Source: JALSRD01 sp964476595 (GTDB lineage Bacteria > Desulfobacterota > Desulfobacteria > Desulfobacterales > JALSRD01). Taken from it: a stretch of 64,000 bases of DNA. Position 1 is the first letter of the stretch; every line of letters begins with the position of its first letter. The translations under genes and the position numbers were made by a program. The stretch is taken from positions 1 to 64,000 of the forward strand of contig CAYZCL010000006.1 in assembly GCA_964476595.1 (NCBI GenBank). The letters are read 5' to 3'. The notes below the pieces were generated by a model that searched no databases, was not told the origin of the DNA, and saw nothing but the letters and a program-made list of their open reading frames with translations. Of the stretch, positions 1-8,216 are shown piece after piece.

Positions 1-939
1 GCCGTGGTGATGCTGGCCTACCCGCTGCTCACCGACCGCTACGCCCAGGACGTAGCCATCATCGTACTGATCTACGTCTGCCTGGGGCTGGGGCTCAACA
101 TCGTGGTGGGCCTGGCCGGACTGCTGGACCTGGGCTATATCGCCTTTTACGGCGTGGGCGCCTACACCTACGCGCTGCTCAACATCCACTACGGCATGAA
201 CTTCTGGATCTGCCTGCCCATCGCCGCCGCCCTGGCCTGCATCGCCGGCTGCATCATCGGCTACCCGACCCTGAAGATGCGCGGTGACTACCTGGCCATT
301 GTCACCCTGGGGTTCGGGGAAATCGTGCGCCTGATCCTCAACAACTGGATGTCACTGACCAACGGGCCCAACGGGCTGCTGGGCATCAAGGCGCCGGGTA
401 TCTACATCCCCACTTTCGAGGGCGGCTTCAGCCTGGAGTATTTCTACCTCAAGAAGCTCTACTATCTCTACTACATCGCCCTGGCGCTTGCCGTGTTTAC
501 CGTCGTCGGCGTCTACCGACTGAACTTCTCTCGCATCGGCCGTGGCTGGGAGGCCATCCGCGAAGACGAGACGGCGGCGGAGCTGATGGGCGTCAACACC
601 TTCACCCTCAAGCTGCTGGCCTACGCCATGGGCGCCATCTTCGCCGGCTTGGCGGGCGCTTTCTTCGCCGCCCGCATGCGCTTCGTCAGCCCCGAGAGTT
701 TCACCTTTCTCGAATCGGCCATGGTGCTGTCCATGGTGGTGCTGGGCGGCATGGGTTCCATTCCGGGCATCATCCTGGCCGTCATCGCGCTGATCGTGCT
801 GCCGGAAGCCTTCCGGGGTGTTGAAATGTACCGTATGCTGGCCTTCGGCGCCAGCATGACCCTGATGATGCTGTTCCGACCCGAGGGCCTCATCCCCGCC
901 AAGCGGGTGGGCGGACGCTCCGAGGAAAGGGAGGGTTGA
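1..939 (+). CDS. livM: Branched-chain amino acid-type ABC transporter permease LivM (5' end cut by window)
   Basis: Inner-membrane permease of the LivHMGF family, which imports branched-chain or related hydrophobic amino acids. The frame is open from base 1, so the true start may lie upstream; 312 residues are visible. The protein is mostly hydrophobic helices. It has the family core GLNIVVGLAGLLDLGYIAF near residue 30, a conserved loop around GRGWEAIREDETAAELMGVN, and a late LGGMGSIPG segment. The stop overlaps the region of the next gene, livF. LivG is not between them, although livH-livM-livG-livF is the usual order, so livG and livH are presumably upstream. The neighbouring hydroxyproline dehydratase suggests the substrate could be proline-like, which is inference. 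Confidence 0.93.
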   Translation, partial: AVVMLAYPLLTDRYAQDVAIIVLIYVCLGLGLNIVVGLAGLLDLGYIAFYGVGAYTYALLNIHYGMNFWICLPIAAALACIAGCIIGYPTLKMRGDYLAIVTLGFGEIVRLILNNWMSLTNGPNGLLGIKAPGIYIPTFEGGFSLEYFYLKKLYYLYYIALALAVFTVVGVYRLNFSRIGRGWEAIREDETAAELMGVNTFTLKLLAYAMGAIFAGLAGAFFAARMRFVSPESFTFLESAMVLSMVVLGGMGSIPGIILAVIALIVLPEAFRGVEMYRMLAFGASMTLMMLFRPEGLIPAKRVGGRSEEREG

Positions 940-941
940 CT

Positions 942-1664
<723 letters not shown>

Positions 1665-1671
1665 CCACGCC

Positions 1672-2706
1672 ATGAATCCCATGCGGAACTGGTCGCCTCC
1701 CGGCCACTGGCAAAAGATCACCACCATCGACCTGCACACGGCCGGCGAGCCCTTCCGGGTTGTCACGGGTGGCCTGCCCGAACCGGCCGGCGACACCATC
1801 TTGGCCCGCCGGCGCTACATGCGCAACCACCTGGACCACCTGCGCACGGCCCTCATGTGGGAACCCCGCGGCCACGCCGACATGTACGGCTGCGTGATCA
1901 CCCCCCCGGAATCCGACGACGCCGATTTCGGCGTACTCTTCCTGCACAACGAGGGTTACAGCACCATGTGCGGCCACGGCATCATCGCCATGGCCACCCT
2001 GGCGGTGGAAACCGGACTGGTGGAAGTCCGCGAACCGGAAACCGTCATCCGCATCGACGCCCCGGCCGGCCTCATCACGGCCCGGGTGCGGGTGCGTGAC
2101 GGCCGTGCCGTCAGCGTGGCTTTCCGCAACGTGCCCTCTTTCGTGCTGGCCCTGGACCAGCACGTCGACGTACCCGAATGGGGCCGCGTGCGTTACGACA
2201 TCGCCTTCGGCGGGGCCTTCTACGCCTACGTGCAGGCCGCCGACCTAGGGCTCTCCACGCGGCCCGAGGATTTCACCCGCCTCATCGAAGCGGGCATGGC
2301 CGTCAAACGCGCCGTCATGGCCAACCGACCCGTACCGCATCCTTTCGAGGAGGACCTGAGCTTTCTCTACGGCACCATCTTCATCGGCCCGCCCCACGCA
2401 CCGGACGCCCACAGCAGCAACGTGTGCATCTTCGCCGAGGGCGAGGTGGACCGCAGCCCCACCGGCACCGGCGTGAGCGGTCGGCTGGCGCTGCATATGG
2501 CCCGCGGGGAAATCGAAAAAGGGCAGTCCATCCGCATCGAAAGCATCATCGGCACAAGCTTTACGGGCCGAGTGGTGGAGCAAACCCCTTTCGGCCCCCA
2601 CCAGGCCGTCATTCCGGAGGTAGAGGGGACCGCTCACATCGTGGGCCGCTGCGAGTTTCTGATCGACCCCGAAGATCCGCTCAAAGACGGGTTTATCTTG
2701 CGATAG
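1672..2706 (+). CDS. Proline racemase family, probable trans-3-hydroxy-L-proline dehydratase
   Basis: Member of the proline racemase/hydroxyproline epimerase fold family, 344 residues. The first catalytic cysteine is present (MCGHGI, Cys100). The second site, which reads DRSPCGTG in racemases and epimerases, reads DRSPTGTG here with Thr264. In this family the Cys/Thr pair is the mark of trans-3-hydroxy-L-proline dehydratase, which forms pyrroline-2-carboxylate. The assignment is therefore from motif plus family knowledge. It begins 7 bases after livF and is probably in the same operon, so the transporter may bring in the substrate. Alternative: another dehydratase or racemase subfamily with an altered second residue. 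Confidence 0.85.
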   Translation: MNPMRNWSPPGHWQKITTIDLHTAGEPFRVVTGGLPEPAGDTILARRRYMRNHLDHLRTALMWEPRGHADMYGCVITPPESDDADFGVLFLHNEGYSTMCGHGIIAMATLAVETGLVEVREPETVIRIDAPAGLITARVRVRDGRAVSVAFRNVPSFVLALDQHVDVPEWGRVRYDIAFGGAFYAYVQAADLGLSTRPEDFTRLIEAGMAVKRAVMANRPVPHPFEEDLSFLYGTIFIGPPHAPDAHSSNVCIFAEGEVDRSPTGTGVSGRLALHMARGEIEKGQSIRIESIIGTSFTGRVVEQTPFGPHQAVIPEVEGTAHIVGRCEFLIDPEDPLKDGFILR

Positions 2707-2862
2707 TCGTCTTCAACAACGGGGGCCGTTGTACGGCTCGTGCCGGCAATGTGGCAAACCAGGTAGGCGCTTTTGGAGTCTGCGCCACCCTCCGCCGACT
2801 GCCGACAGCGGTCGGTTTTCCGACGCGGGCTTTCGGCCTTTTATCGACGGAAAAACACGAAG

Positions 2863-3393
2863 ATGAAACTGATTCTGCTGATGGCGGTCACCGTGGACGG
2901 CATGATCGCCCGCGACGACGCGCATTTTCCGGACTGGACGGGACGAGCCGACAAGCGCCTTTTCGTGGAGATCACGAAAGCCGCCGGCGTGATCATCGTG
3001 GGCGCCAAGACCTTCGACACCATCGGCAAACCCCTGCCCGGGCGCCTGATGGTGGTCATGACCCGCAACAAACGCCGCTGTTCGCACTGGGACAACCTGC
3101 TTTTCACCGACATGCCCCCGGACGAAGTACTGTTGGACCTTGAGCGCCGCGGGTACCGCCAAGCGGTGCTGGCGGGTGGTGCGACCATCAACGACCTTTT
3201 CGCCCACCACCACCTGATCGATGAAATCCGCATCACCGTCTCGCCGCTGATCTTTGGACGGGGAATCACCCTGTTCAACACACACCTGGATCTGCCGCTG
3301 AAACTCAGGGCGGTTCAGCCCCTGGAGGGGGGCTTAGTGCACCTGATTTACGACGTGCCGAAACCGGACGCGGACACTCAGTCTGCTTCATGA
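2863..3393 (+). CDS. Dihydrofolate reductase / RibD C-terminal-like reductase
   Basis: A 176-residue protein of the DHFR/RibD-C superfamily, expected to bind NAD(P)H. The N-terminus MKLILLMAVTVDGMIARD, the GVIIVGAKTFDTIGKPLPGR turn and the GGATINDLF segment are typical of the RibD C-terminal reductase fold. I took ATG 2863, directly at the start of homology. The frame continues upstream to 2773, but that part looks like noncoding sequence. It converges on the next minus-strand gene and their 3' ends overlap by 16 bases. A real RibD is encoded elsewhere in the window (29187-30314), so this paralogue probably has another substrate, which I cannot name. Confidence 0.8.
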   Translation: MKLILLMAVTVDGMIARDDAHFPDWTGRADKRLFVEITKAAGVIIVGAKTFDTIGKPLPGRLMVVMTRNKRRCSHWDNLLFTDMPPDEVLLDLERRGYRQAVLAGGATINDLFAHHHLIDEIRITVSPLIFGRGITLFNTHLDLPLKLRAVQPLEGGLVHLIYDVPKPDADTQSAS

Positions 3394-3836
3394 TCCAGGC
3401 GGCCGTGGACCTGCAGCTGCCGCACCATGTCCAGCAACGGCGGCTTCAGCGGCGTCCAGCGCGGCTCCAGGGCGCGGTCCGCCTGCCAGGTGAAGTTCAC
3501 CTCGTCGTAACGTTCGGGAATCATCTTTTCATTTTGCACGCCGTATCGCCGCTCCGGGTAGAATTCCACCCACAGCGTACGCTGCTGGTCCAGGTTGAAT
3601 TGACGCACCACCAGCGTGGCGATGTGGCCGATGTGGCTGCGCAGGGACACGAAGCGCTTTTTCTGACCGGGGTCCAGCGGCGCCTCGGAAACGATCACAA
3701 CGAACGACTTAAGGGGCACTACGCCGTTGGCAGGCGCCTTGCGCAGGTCAAACACCTTCAGGCGGCACTTGCCGGCCTCCAAATGTAACAGTCCACCCCA
3801 GCCCTCCCAGTGAAAAATATCGTCAAATACCTGCAT
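3378..3836 (-). CDS. Conserved-looking hypothetical protein, 152 aa
   Basis: I do not recognise this protein. It has 152 residues with no signal peptide, membrane helix or cysteine-rich motif of note. It is rich in aromatic and basic residues, with stretches such as FHWEGWGGLLHLEAGKCRL near the start and LDPGQKKRFVSLRSHIGHIA in the middle. ATG 3836 is chosen because the upstream extension to 3941 runs through a terminator hairpin. Codon use resembles the neighbours. Its 3' end overlaps the convergent reductase gene by 16 bases. It is cytosolic by appearance. No function is proposed. Confidence 0.65.
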   Translation of the reverse strand: MQVFDDIFHWEGWGGLLHLEAGKCRLKVFDLRKAPANGVVPLKSFVVIVSEAPLDPGQKKRFVSLRSHIGHIATLVVRQFNLDQQRTLWVEFYPERRYGVQNEKMIPERYDEVNFTWQADRALEPRWTPLKPPLLDMVRQLQVHGRLDHEAD

Positions 3837-3865
3837 GGTTGTTCCTGCGGACAAGGGTGGGAATG

Positions 3866-3893
3866 AAAAAGGCAGCGCCCGACGGCCCTGCCT
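3866..3893 (-). terminator. Rho-independent terminator for the PEP-CTERM gene
   Basis: Read on the minus strand, an AGGCAG/CTGCCT stem with a GC-rich internal loop is followed by five T. It lies 22 bases past the stop of the PEP-CTERM gene and just upstream of the next minus-strand gene. Confidence 0.7.
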
Positions 3894-3915
3894 CCTAAAA
3901 AATATGAAACAATGG

Positions 3916-4557
3916 TTATTTCTTGAATTTTTTTCTGCCAAATCCGGCCAGTCCGATCAGACCCATGCTAAGAAGCAGCATTGTCGCCGGCTCCGGCGCG
4001 GAAAAGACGGAGACATCGTCAACTAAGGTACCTACACTGTCATCGGCGCCAGCATCCCGGAAAGACACCCGAGCATAGTCGGCATCAGCGATAAAAGTAT
4101 AGGTATAATATTTCCAATCCGTCTCGTAGAATTCAACACCGCTAGCCGCAATACTGTTGTCATGGACAAGCCAGTGGTCGCCAGCGGGAGACCAAATACC
4201 GACCTCCAGAATGTTGTCCTCCACCCCTGGCCTAGGCGAAAAGGCAAAACGGAAAGTATACTCCTGGCCGACCTCGGTATTGAAGGTCTGAGTGACCCAC
4301 GGATTATCGTTGCCCGTGAGCGCATCCAGTTCCAGGTACTGGTCACCATCGGCAGCGGGGCCAAACAGTGAAGAACTCTGCAGTTCAAGTTTTTCATCGC
4401 TGTTCCATCCCGTCACCTCGTCTTCGCCAAACTGCGAAACCGGGCCACCGATAACGGGATCTTCGAAACTGCCATTGACGATCAAATTTGCGTTGGCCAT
4501 CCCAAATGAGAAAATCAAAAACATCATCACTGCAACCGGTACAAACAACTTCTTCAT
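3916..4557 (-). CDS. PEP-CTERM sorting domain protein, DUF642-like ectodomain
   Basis: Secreted 213-residue protein. A lysine-rich signal peptide (MKKLFVPVAVMMF, ending around ANA) is followed by a carbohydrate-binding-like domain with LIVNGSFEDP, GDQYLELD and TQTFNTEVGQEYTF, resembling DUF642 proteins. The C-terminus is a textbook PEP-CTERM tail: APEPATMLLL, a hydrophobic helix, then GRKKFKK. Such proteins are processed by an exosortase and tied to exopolysaccharide. No exosortase is in the window. ATG 4557 is set by an AGAGGAGGC ribosome site 4 bases upstream. Base composition is more AT-rich than the neighbours. A diverged copy of its leader lies at 5461-5510. Confidence 0.9.
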   Translation of the reverse strand: MKKLFVPVAVMMFLIFSFGMANANLIVNGSFEDPVIGGPVSQFGEDEVTGWNSDEKLELQSSSLFGPAADGDQYLELDALTGNDNPWVTQTFNTEVGQEYTFRFAFSPRPGVEDNILEVGIWSPAGDHWLVHDNSIAASGVEFYETDWKYYTYTFIADADYARVSFRDAGADDSVGTLVDDVSVFSAPEPATMLLLSMGLIGLAGFGRKKFKK

Positions 4558-4570
4558 CTTGCCTCCTCTT

Positions 4571-4620
4571 TTGGTAACGGCGTCATGCGTCAATCGGTTT
4601 GACTGAATCATATAACCCCA
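4571..4620 (-). repeat. Leader repeat copy A upstream of the PEP-CTERM gene
   Basis: The segment 4581-4620 matches 5471-5510 in the same orientation at 27 of 40 positions, counted by eye and without gaps. The shared core includes CGTCAT, CAA-CG, TGAAT-ATA and CCCC. It lies in the 5' leader of the PEP-CTERM gene, just outside the ribosome binding site. Confidence 0.5.
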
Positions 4621-4695
4621 TCTATTTAATACCAAATATTCATGCCTATTGCAATAGATTTTTAAAACCGTTCTTGTGTATAAAATCAATTTGAA

Positions 4696-5467
4696 GTCCG
4701 GCAAAAGAAGAGGTTCATCCAATTAGAGCGTACTTCGCCTTGTGAATCGCCATGATTTTAAATTTGAAGAACTCCATGTCCCGAAAGCCATAGGCCTGGC
4801 TTTTCATGGTTTTGATTTTATTGTTGGTGCCCTCAAGGGGGCCAGTGGAAAACCTTTGGCGCAGGTCTTCCTTGAGATCGTAAGCCGTCGCAAGAGGTTT
4901 TTTGATCTCCAGTGCCTTCCGGAGGCGGCTGGATTCACCCTTTTTTTGGCGTCAAGATTCTCCGGGCTGTTGAGAAGCAGCCAACAGGTACCCTTGAAAA
5001 CACGCTTTTCAAATACGCCGGTCAATTCGTGATAAAACTGCCGGCATGGCGGCGAACCGGTACAGCTCGAGCACATAGCGTTCAAAGGCCCGGGTGAAGC
5101 GCCTGCGCGCATCGGCGAACCAGACACGCAGCACCGCAAATTCCATCCAAACCCGCTGGCCTCCGATGGGAACAGAGCGGAATCTGCGTAACTGGCTGCT
5201 CTTGCGGATCACCCGCCTGTTGCAGCAGGCGGAACAACACTGTGTGTGGCTCTCCTGACGGATAGAGAGCATCACGCTGCCCTTTTCATAACGGGGGTTC
5301 ACGTAACGGTAGCCACGAATACGCAAAGCATGATACAAAAGACTTGTGAACATGACGATCCTCCTTTTTGGTAAAGATGGGTCTCTTCACCAATGGGAAA
5401 ATCGGATTGTCCGCTTTTTTTCAAGCTTCACGTAAGCAATTCCGGGATGAACCTCTTTTTCCGGTAC
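4696..5467 (-). mobile_element. Decayed ISL3-family insertion sequence
   Basis: A short remnant of about 770 bases. Its ends form an imperfect inverted repeat: AAGAGGTTCATCC at 4708-4720 is exactly inverted at 5445-5457, and both arms continue outward as CCGG-AAAA-like sequence with small gaps. Inside is a broken ISL3 transposase. I see no convincing 8-base target duplication: the flanks CAATTTGA and CAACGTCA share only part. It is too short for an intact ISL3 element, which normally needs about 1.2 kb or more. Confidence 0.65.
4715..5353 (-). pseudogene. ISL3-family transposase remnant
   Basis: The N-terminal part, 5353 to about 5040, contains the ISL3 zinc-finger region (CSACCNRRVIRK), the SVPIGGQRVWMEF strand, and FTRAFERYVLEL. 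The sequence then jumps in another frame to KGTCWLLLNSPENLDAKK. It shifts frame again in a run of seven A (LRKALEIKKPLATAYDLKEDL) and a third time to GPLEGTNNKIKTMKSQAYGF before the stop at 4715. Most of the DDE catalytic core is missing, as is the stretch between the DLKEDL and GPLEG blocks. It cannot encode an active transposase. The family call comes from recognising these conserved blocks. Confidence 0.8.
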
Positions 5468-5779
5468 CAACGTCATTTGCCAACCGAATGGATTGAATGA
5501 TACGGCCCCTTTTTTTTCATTCCGGGGCATCCTTCTCGATCGCCCGCAATGCACTCTAATGATCCAAACGGCCACTGCGAGCACCAAAACGCCAACATGG
5601 AGATGCAAATAGCATGCCGCTTACAAGCAAATCATTAGAATATTTTCCCGTGTGTATACAATCCATTACGACTCAGGGGAAAAGATGTCGTTCCAATGTG
5701 GGAAAAAATATCCCCATATTGTGAACTCTGTTTTTTAACGTGATGAAAAAATCACCCCAGAATAAGGACACGGCCGCTA
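5354..5779. other. Intergenic stretch with IS end and leader repeat, no convincing gene
   Basis: It holds the left inverted repeat of the ISL3 remnant, the second leader repeat and AT-rich sequence. A 73-codon minus-strand frame at 5387-5608 has low-complexity composition, no ribosome site and no recognisable family, so I do not call it a gene. Confidence 0.6.
5461..5510 (-). repeat. Leader repeat copy B, beside the IS remnant
   Basis: Direct, diverged partner of 4571-4620, with 27 of 40 positions identical over 5471-5510. It lies immediately outside the right-hand inverted repeat of the ISL3 remnant. It may be the leftover leader of a second, lost PEP-CTERM-type gene, or a shared regulatory element. 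Confidence 0.45.
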
Positions 5780-6589
5780 TTAAAACATGTCTTCGATCAA
5801 ATCGTCCATGGTCTCGACAAGGAACGCATCATCGGACAATGGAAGGCACAGGGCCGTGCGGCAGGCCTGCTTGATGCCGATGCCCTGCCGGACCAGTAAG
5901 GCGGCGTAGATGAGCAGTCGCGTGCTGACCCCCTCGCTGAGCCCCTGTTCGCGGATGTTGCGGATTTTGTCGGCCAGCGACACCAGCCGGGCGGCGGTCG
6001 GCATGTCGATGCGCCCTTCAGAAGCCACGATGCGGGCTTCCTTTTCGGCGTCCGGGTAATCGAAGTCCATGGCGATGAAGCGCTGGCGCGTGCTCTGCTT
6101 GAGGTCTTTGAGAACCGACTGGTAGCCCGGGTTGTAGGAGATGACCATCATGAAGGCGGGGTGCGCCCGCACCACTTCGCCCTTCTTGTCGATGTTCAGG
6201 GTGCGGCGGTCGTCGGTCAGGGGGTGAATGACCACGGTGGTGTCCTTGCGCGCCTCCACGATCTCGTCCAGGTAACAGATGGCGCCGGTGCGCACGGCGC
6301 GTGTCAGGGGACCGTCGACCCACACGGTCTCGTCGTCCTTGAGCAGGTAGCGCCCGATGAGGTCAGAAGCGAACAGGTCCTCGTGGCAGGCCACGGTGAT
6401 CAGCGGCCGCTTCAGGCGCCAGGCCATGTATTCCACGAAACGTGTCTTGCCGCATCCGGTCGGACCTTTGAGCATTACCGGCAGCCGGGACTCGAAGGCG
6501 GCCTCGAAGATGCGCACCTCGTCCCTGATTTCAAGGTAGTAGGGCTCGTGGTCGATAATGAATGCATCGCTGTTGACCGGGCTTTCCAT
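5780..6589 (-). CDS. MoxR-type AAA+ ATPase of the NorQ/CbbQ/NirQ group
   Basis: Cytosolic AAA+ chaperone-like ATPase, 269 residues. Walker A is GPTGCGKT (42-49), Walker B is CYLDEI (105-110), and sensor 1 is in MMVISYNPGYQ. The C-terminal helical domain matches CbbQ/NirQ/NorQ. Members activate metalloenzymes such as NO reductase or RuBisCO together with a VWA-domain partner (NorD/CbbO). No such partner or client enzyme is next to it, so its target is unknown. ATG 6589 follows a GAGGAGAGACC ribosome site; the longer frame to 6814 overlaps the divergent gene's leader. It shares a 184-base divergent promoter region with the TraB-like gene. Confidence 0.88.
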   Translation of the reverse strand: MESPVNSDAFIIDHEPYYLEIRDEVRIFEAAFESRLPVMLKGPTGCGKTRFVEYMAWRLKRPLITVACHEDLFASDLIGRYLLKDDETVWVDGPLTRAVRTGAICYLDEIVEARKDTTVVIHPLTDDRRTLNIDKKGEVVRAHPAFMMVISYNPGYQSVLKDLKQSTRQRFIAMDFDYPDAEKEARIVASEGRIDMPTAARLVSLADKIRNIREQGLSEGVSTRLLIYAALLVRQGIGIKQACRTALCLPLSDDAFLVETMDDLIEDMF

Positions 6590-6773
6590 AGCGGTCTCTC
6601 CTCGCGGCGGGACGTTTTTCCCGTCCCGCCGCCCCCCCGCCGCCGGCCGGCAGAAATTCGGTTGCATTGCGCCGAGGGGTGCGTATAATGTTTTTTTCAA
6701 CTTTTTTGATCGTCCGCCGGGAAAAATCGGCTTTTTCTCTCCGGCGGTCGAGCCGCAAGGTCCCAAAAACACC

Positions 6774-7943
6774 ATGAACCAGACAGACGAACGTAACGTA
6801 CACCGGTTGACCACCGCCGACGGCAGGCAAGTCGTGCTGGTGGGGACGGCTCATGTTTCCCACGAAAGTGTGGCGCTGGTCAAGTCGGTCATTGCCGCGG
6901 AGCAGCCGGACACGGTGTGTGTCGAGCTGTGCCCGTCGCGATACGAGTCCATCCGGCAGAAGAAGACCTGGCAGGAAACCGACATCGTCAAGGTCATCAA
7001 GGAGAAAAAGGCCTTCCTGCTGCTGTCCAACCTGCTGTTGGCCTCCTTCCAGAAACGCATCGCCAGGAAGCTGGACATCAAGCCCGGCCAGGAAATGCTG
7101 GCGGCCATCGAAAGCGCAGAGGAAGTGGGCGCCGACATCCACCTGGCCGACCGCGACATCCGCGTGACCCTGTCGCGCACCTGGCGCAGCATGGGCCTGT
7201 GGAGTAAGCTCAAGCTGCTTTTCCAGCTGGTCATGTCGGTGACCGAGGTAGACGACATCAAGGAAGAAGACATCGAAAAGATGAAAGAGCAGGACATGCT
7301 CGAGTCGATTCTGGCCGAGGTGGGCAAATCCCTGCCGCAACTCAAAAGCATCCTCATCGACGAGCGCGACCGCTACCTGGCCGAGAAGATCCGCACGGCC
7401 CCCGGCCGCCGGATCGTGGCGGTGGTGGGTGCCGGCCACGTCCCGGGGATCCTTGCGAACTGGGACACACCGGTGGACCTGGAAGCGCTGGAGGAAGTTC
7501 CGCCGCCGGGAAAACTGCTGGCCGTCCTCAAGTGGGGCCTGCCGGCCGCCATCGTGGCCATGTTCGTGGTGGGCTTCTTCTGGGGCGGCGCCAAAACCGG
7601 CACCCACATGCTGGCCTGGTGGGTGGTGGCCAACGGGGTACTGGCCGGACTGGGCGCCATCATCGCCCTGGGACATCCCCTGACGATCGTCTCCTCGGTG
7701 CTGGCCGCGCCCCTGACGTCGCTGAACCCCATGATCGCCGCCGGCTGGGTTTCCGGCCTGGTGGAGGCCTTCTCCCGCAAGCCCAAGGTCAAGGACTTCG
7801 AAAGCCTGCCCGAAGATATCCTGTCCGTCAGGGGGTTCTGGCACAACAAGATCACCCGCATCCTGCTGGTGGTGGTCTTCACCAACCTGGGCAGTTCCCT
7901 GGGCACCTTCGTGGCCATTCCCATCATCGCCAAGCTTTTGTAG
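6774..7943 (+). CDS. TraB/PrgY (Gumn-related) family membrane protein
   Basis: A 389-residue member of the TraB/PrgY family, a fold related to ChaN/Tiki/Gumn proteins. The first signature GTAHVSH is at 24-30, a VCVELCPSRY segment follows, and the second signature GAGHVPG is near residue 220. The last third carries several transmembrane helices (for example AAIVAMFVVGFFWG and ANGVLAGLGAIIALG). PrgY-type proteins act in peptide pheromone shutdown and are suspected metalloproteases. The role outside conjugation is not established. ATG 6774 sits at the start of homology. It is divergent from the AAA+ gene. Confidence 0.85.
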   Translation: MNQTDERNVHRLTTADGRQVVLVGTAHVSHESVALVKSVIAAEQPDTVCVELCPSRYESIRQKKTWQETDIVKVIKEKKAFLLLSNLLLASFQKRIARKLDIKPGQEMLAAIESAEEVGADIHLADRDIRVTLSRTWRSMGLWSKLKLLFQLVMSVTEVDDIKEEDIEKMKEQDMLESILAEVGKSLPQLKSILIDERDRYLAEKIRTAPGRRIVAVVGAGHVPGILANWDTPVDLEALEEVPPPGKLLAVLKWGLPAAIVAMFVVGFFWGGAKTGTHMLAWWVVANGVLAGLGAIIALGHPLTIVSSVLAAPLTSLNPMIAAGWVSGLVEAFSRKPKVKDFESLPEDILSVRGFWHNKITRILLVVVFTNLGSSLGTFVAIPIIAKLL

Positions 7944-8216
7944 GCACGCCTTTCGATAAGCCCTTCACAAAAAAGAAAAAATGATCCCATTCTGTCGACT
8001 TTGCGTACAAGGCGCAAAGGGGCAAAGTGAGGGAAGTTTTTTTCTTTTTGTCAGGCCGGTGAAACGAACGCCATCGGGGCAATCGCGAGTAACGATCGGC
8101 ATGGTTCGTGCCGGGCACTTTCATGGGTTGCGGCCGCCCGGGATCGAGGAGCGGGCTCCCTGCGATGGCCCTGCGGAGGTATTGAACGAAACGGCCGGGC
8201 AAATCGATTCGCCGAC

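Noticed and set aside
4688..5475. Target site duplication of the ISL3 remnant
   Set aside because: CAATTTGA and CAACGTCA share only a few bases, so no duplication can be claimed.
5387..5608. 73-codon frame left of the IS remnant
   Set aside because: No ribosome site, no homology I can name, and it spans the IS inverted repeat.
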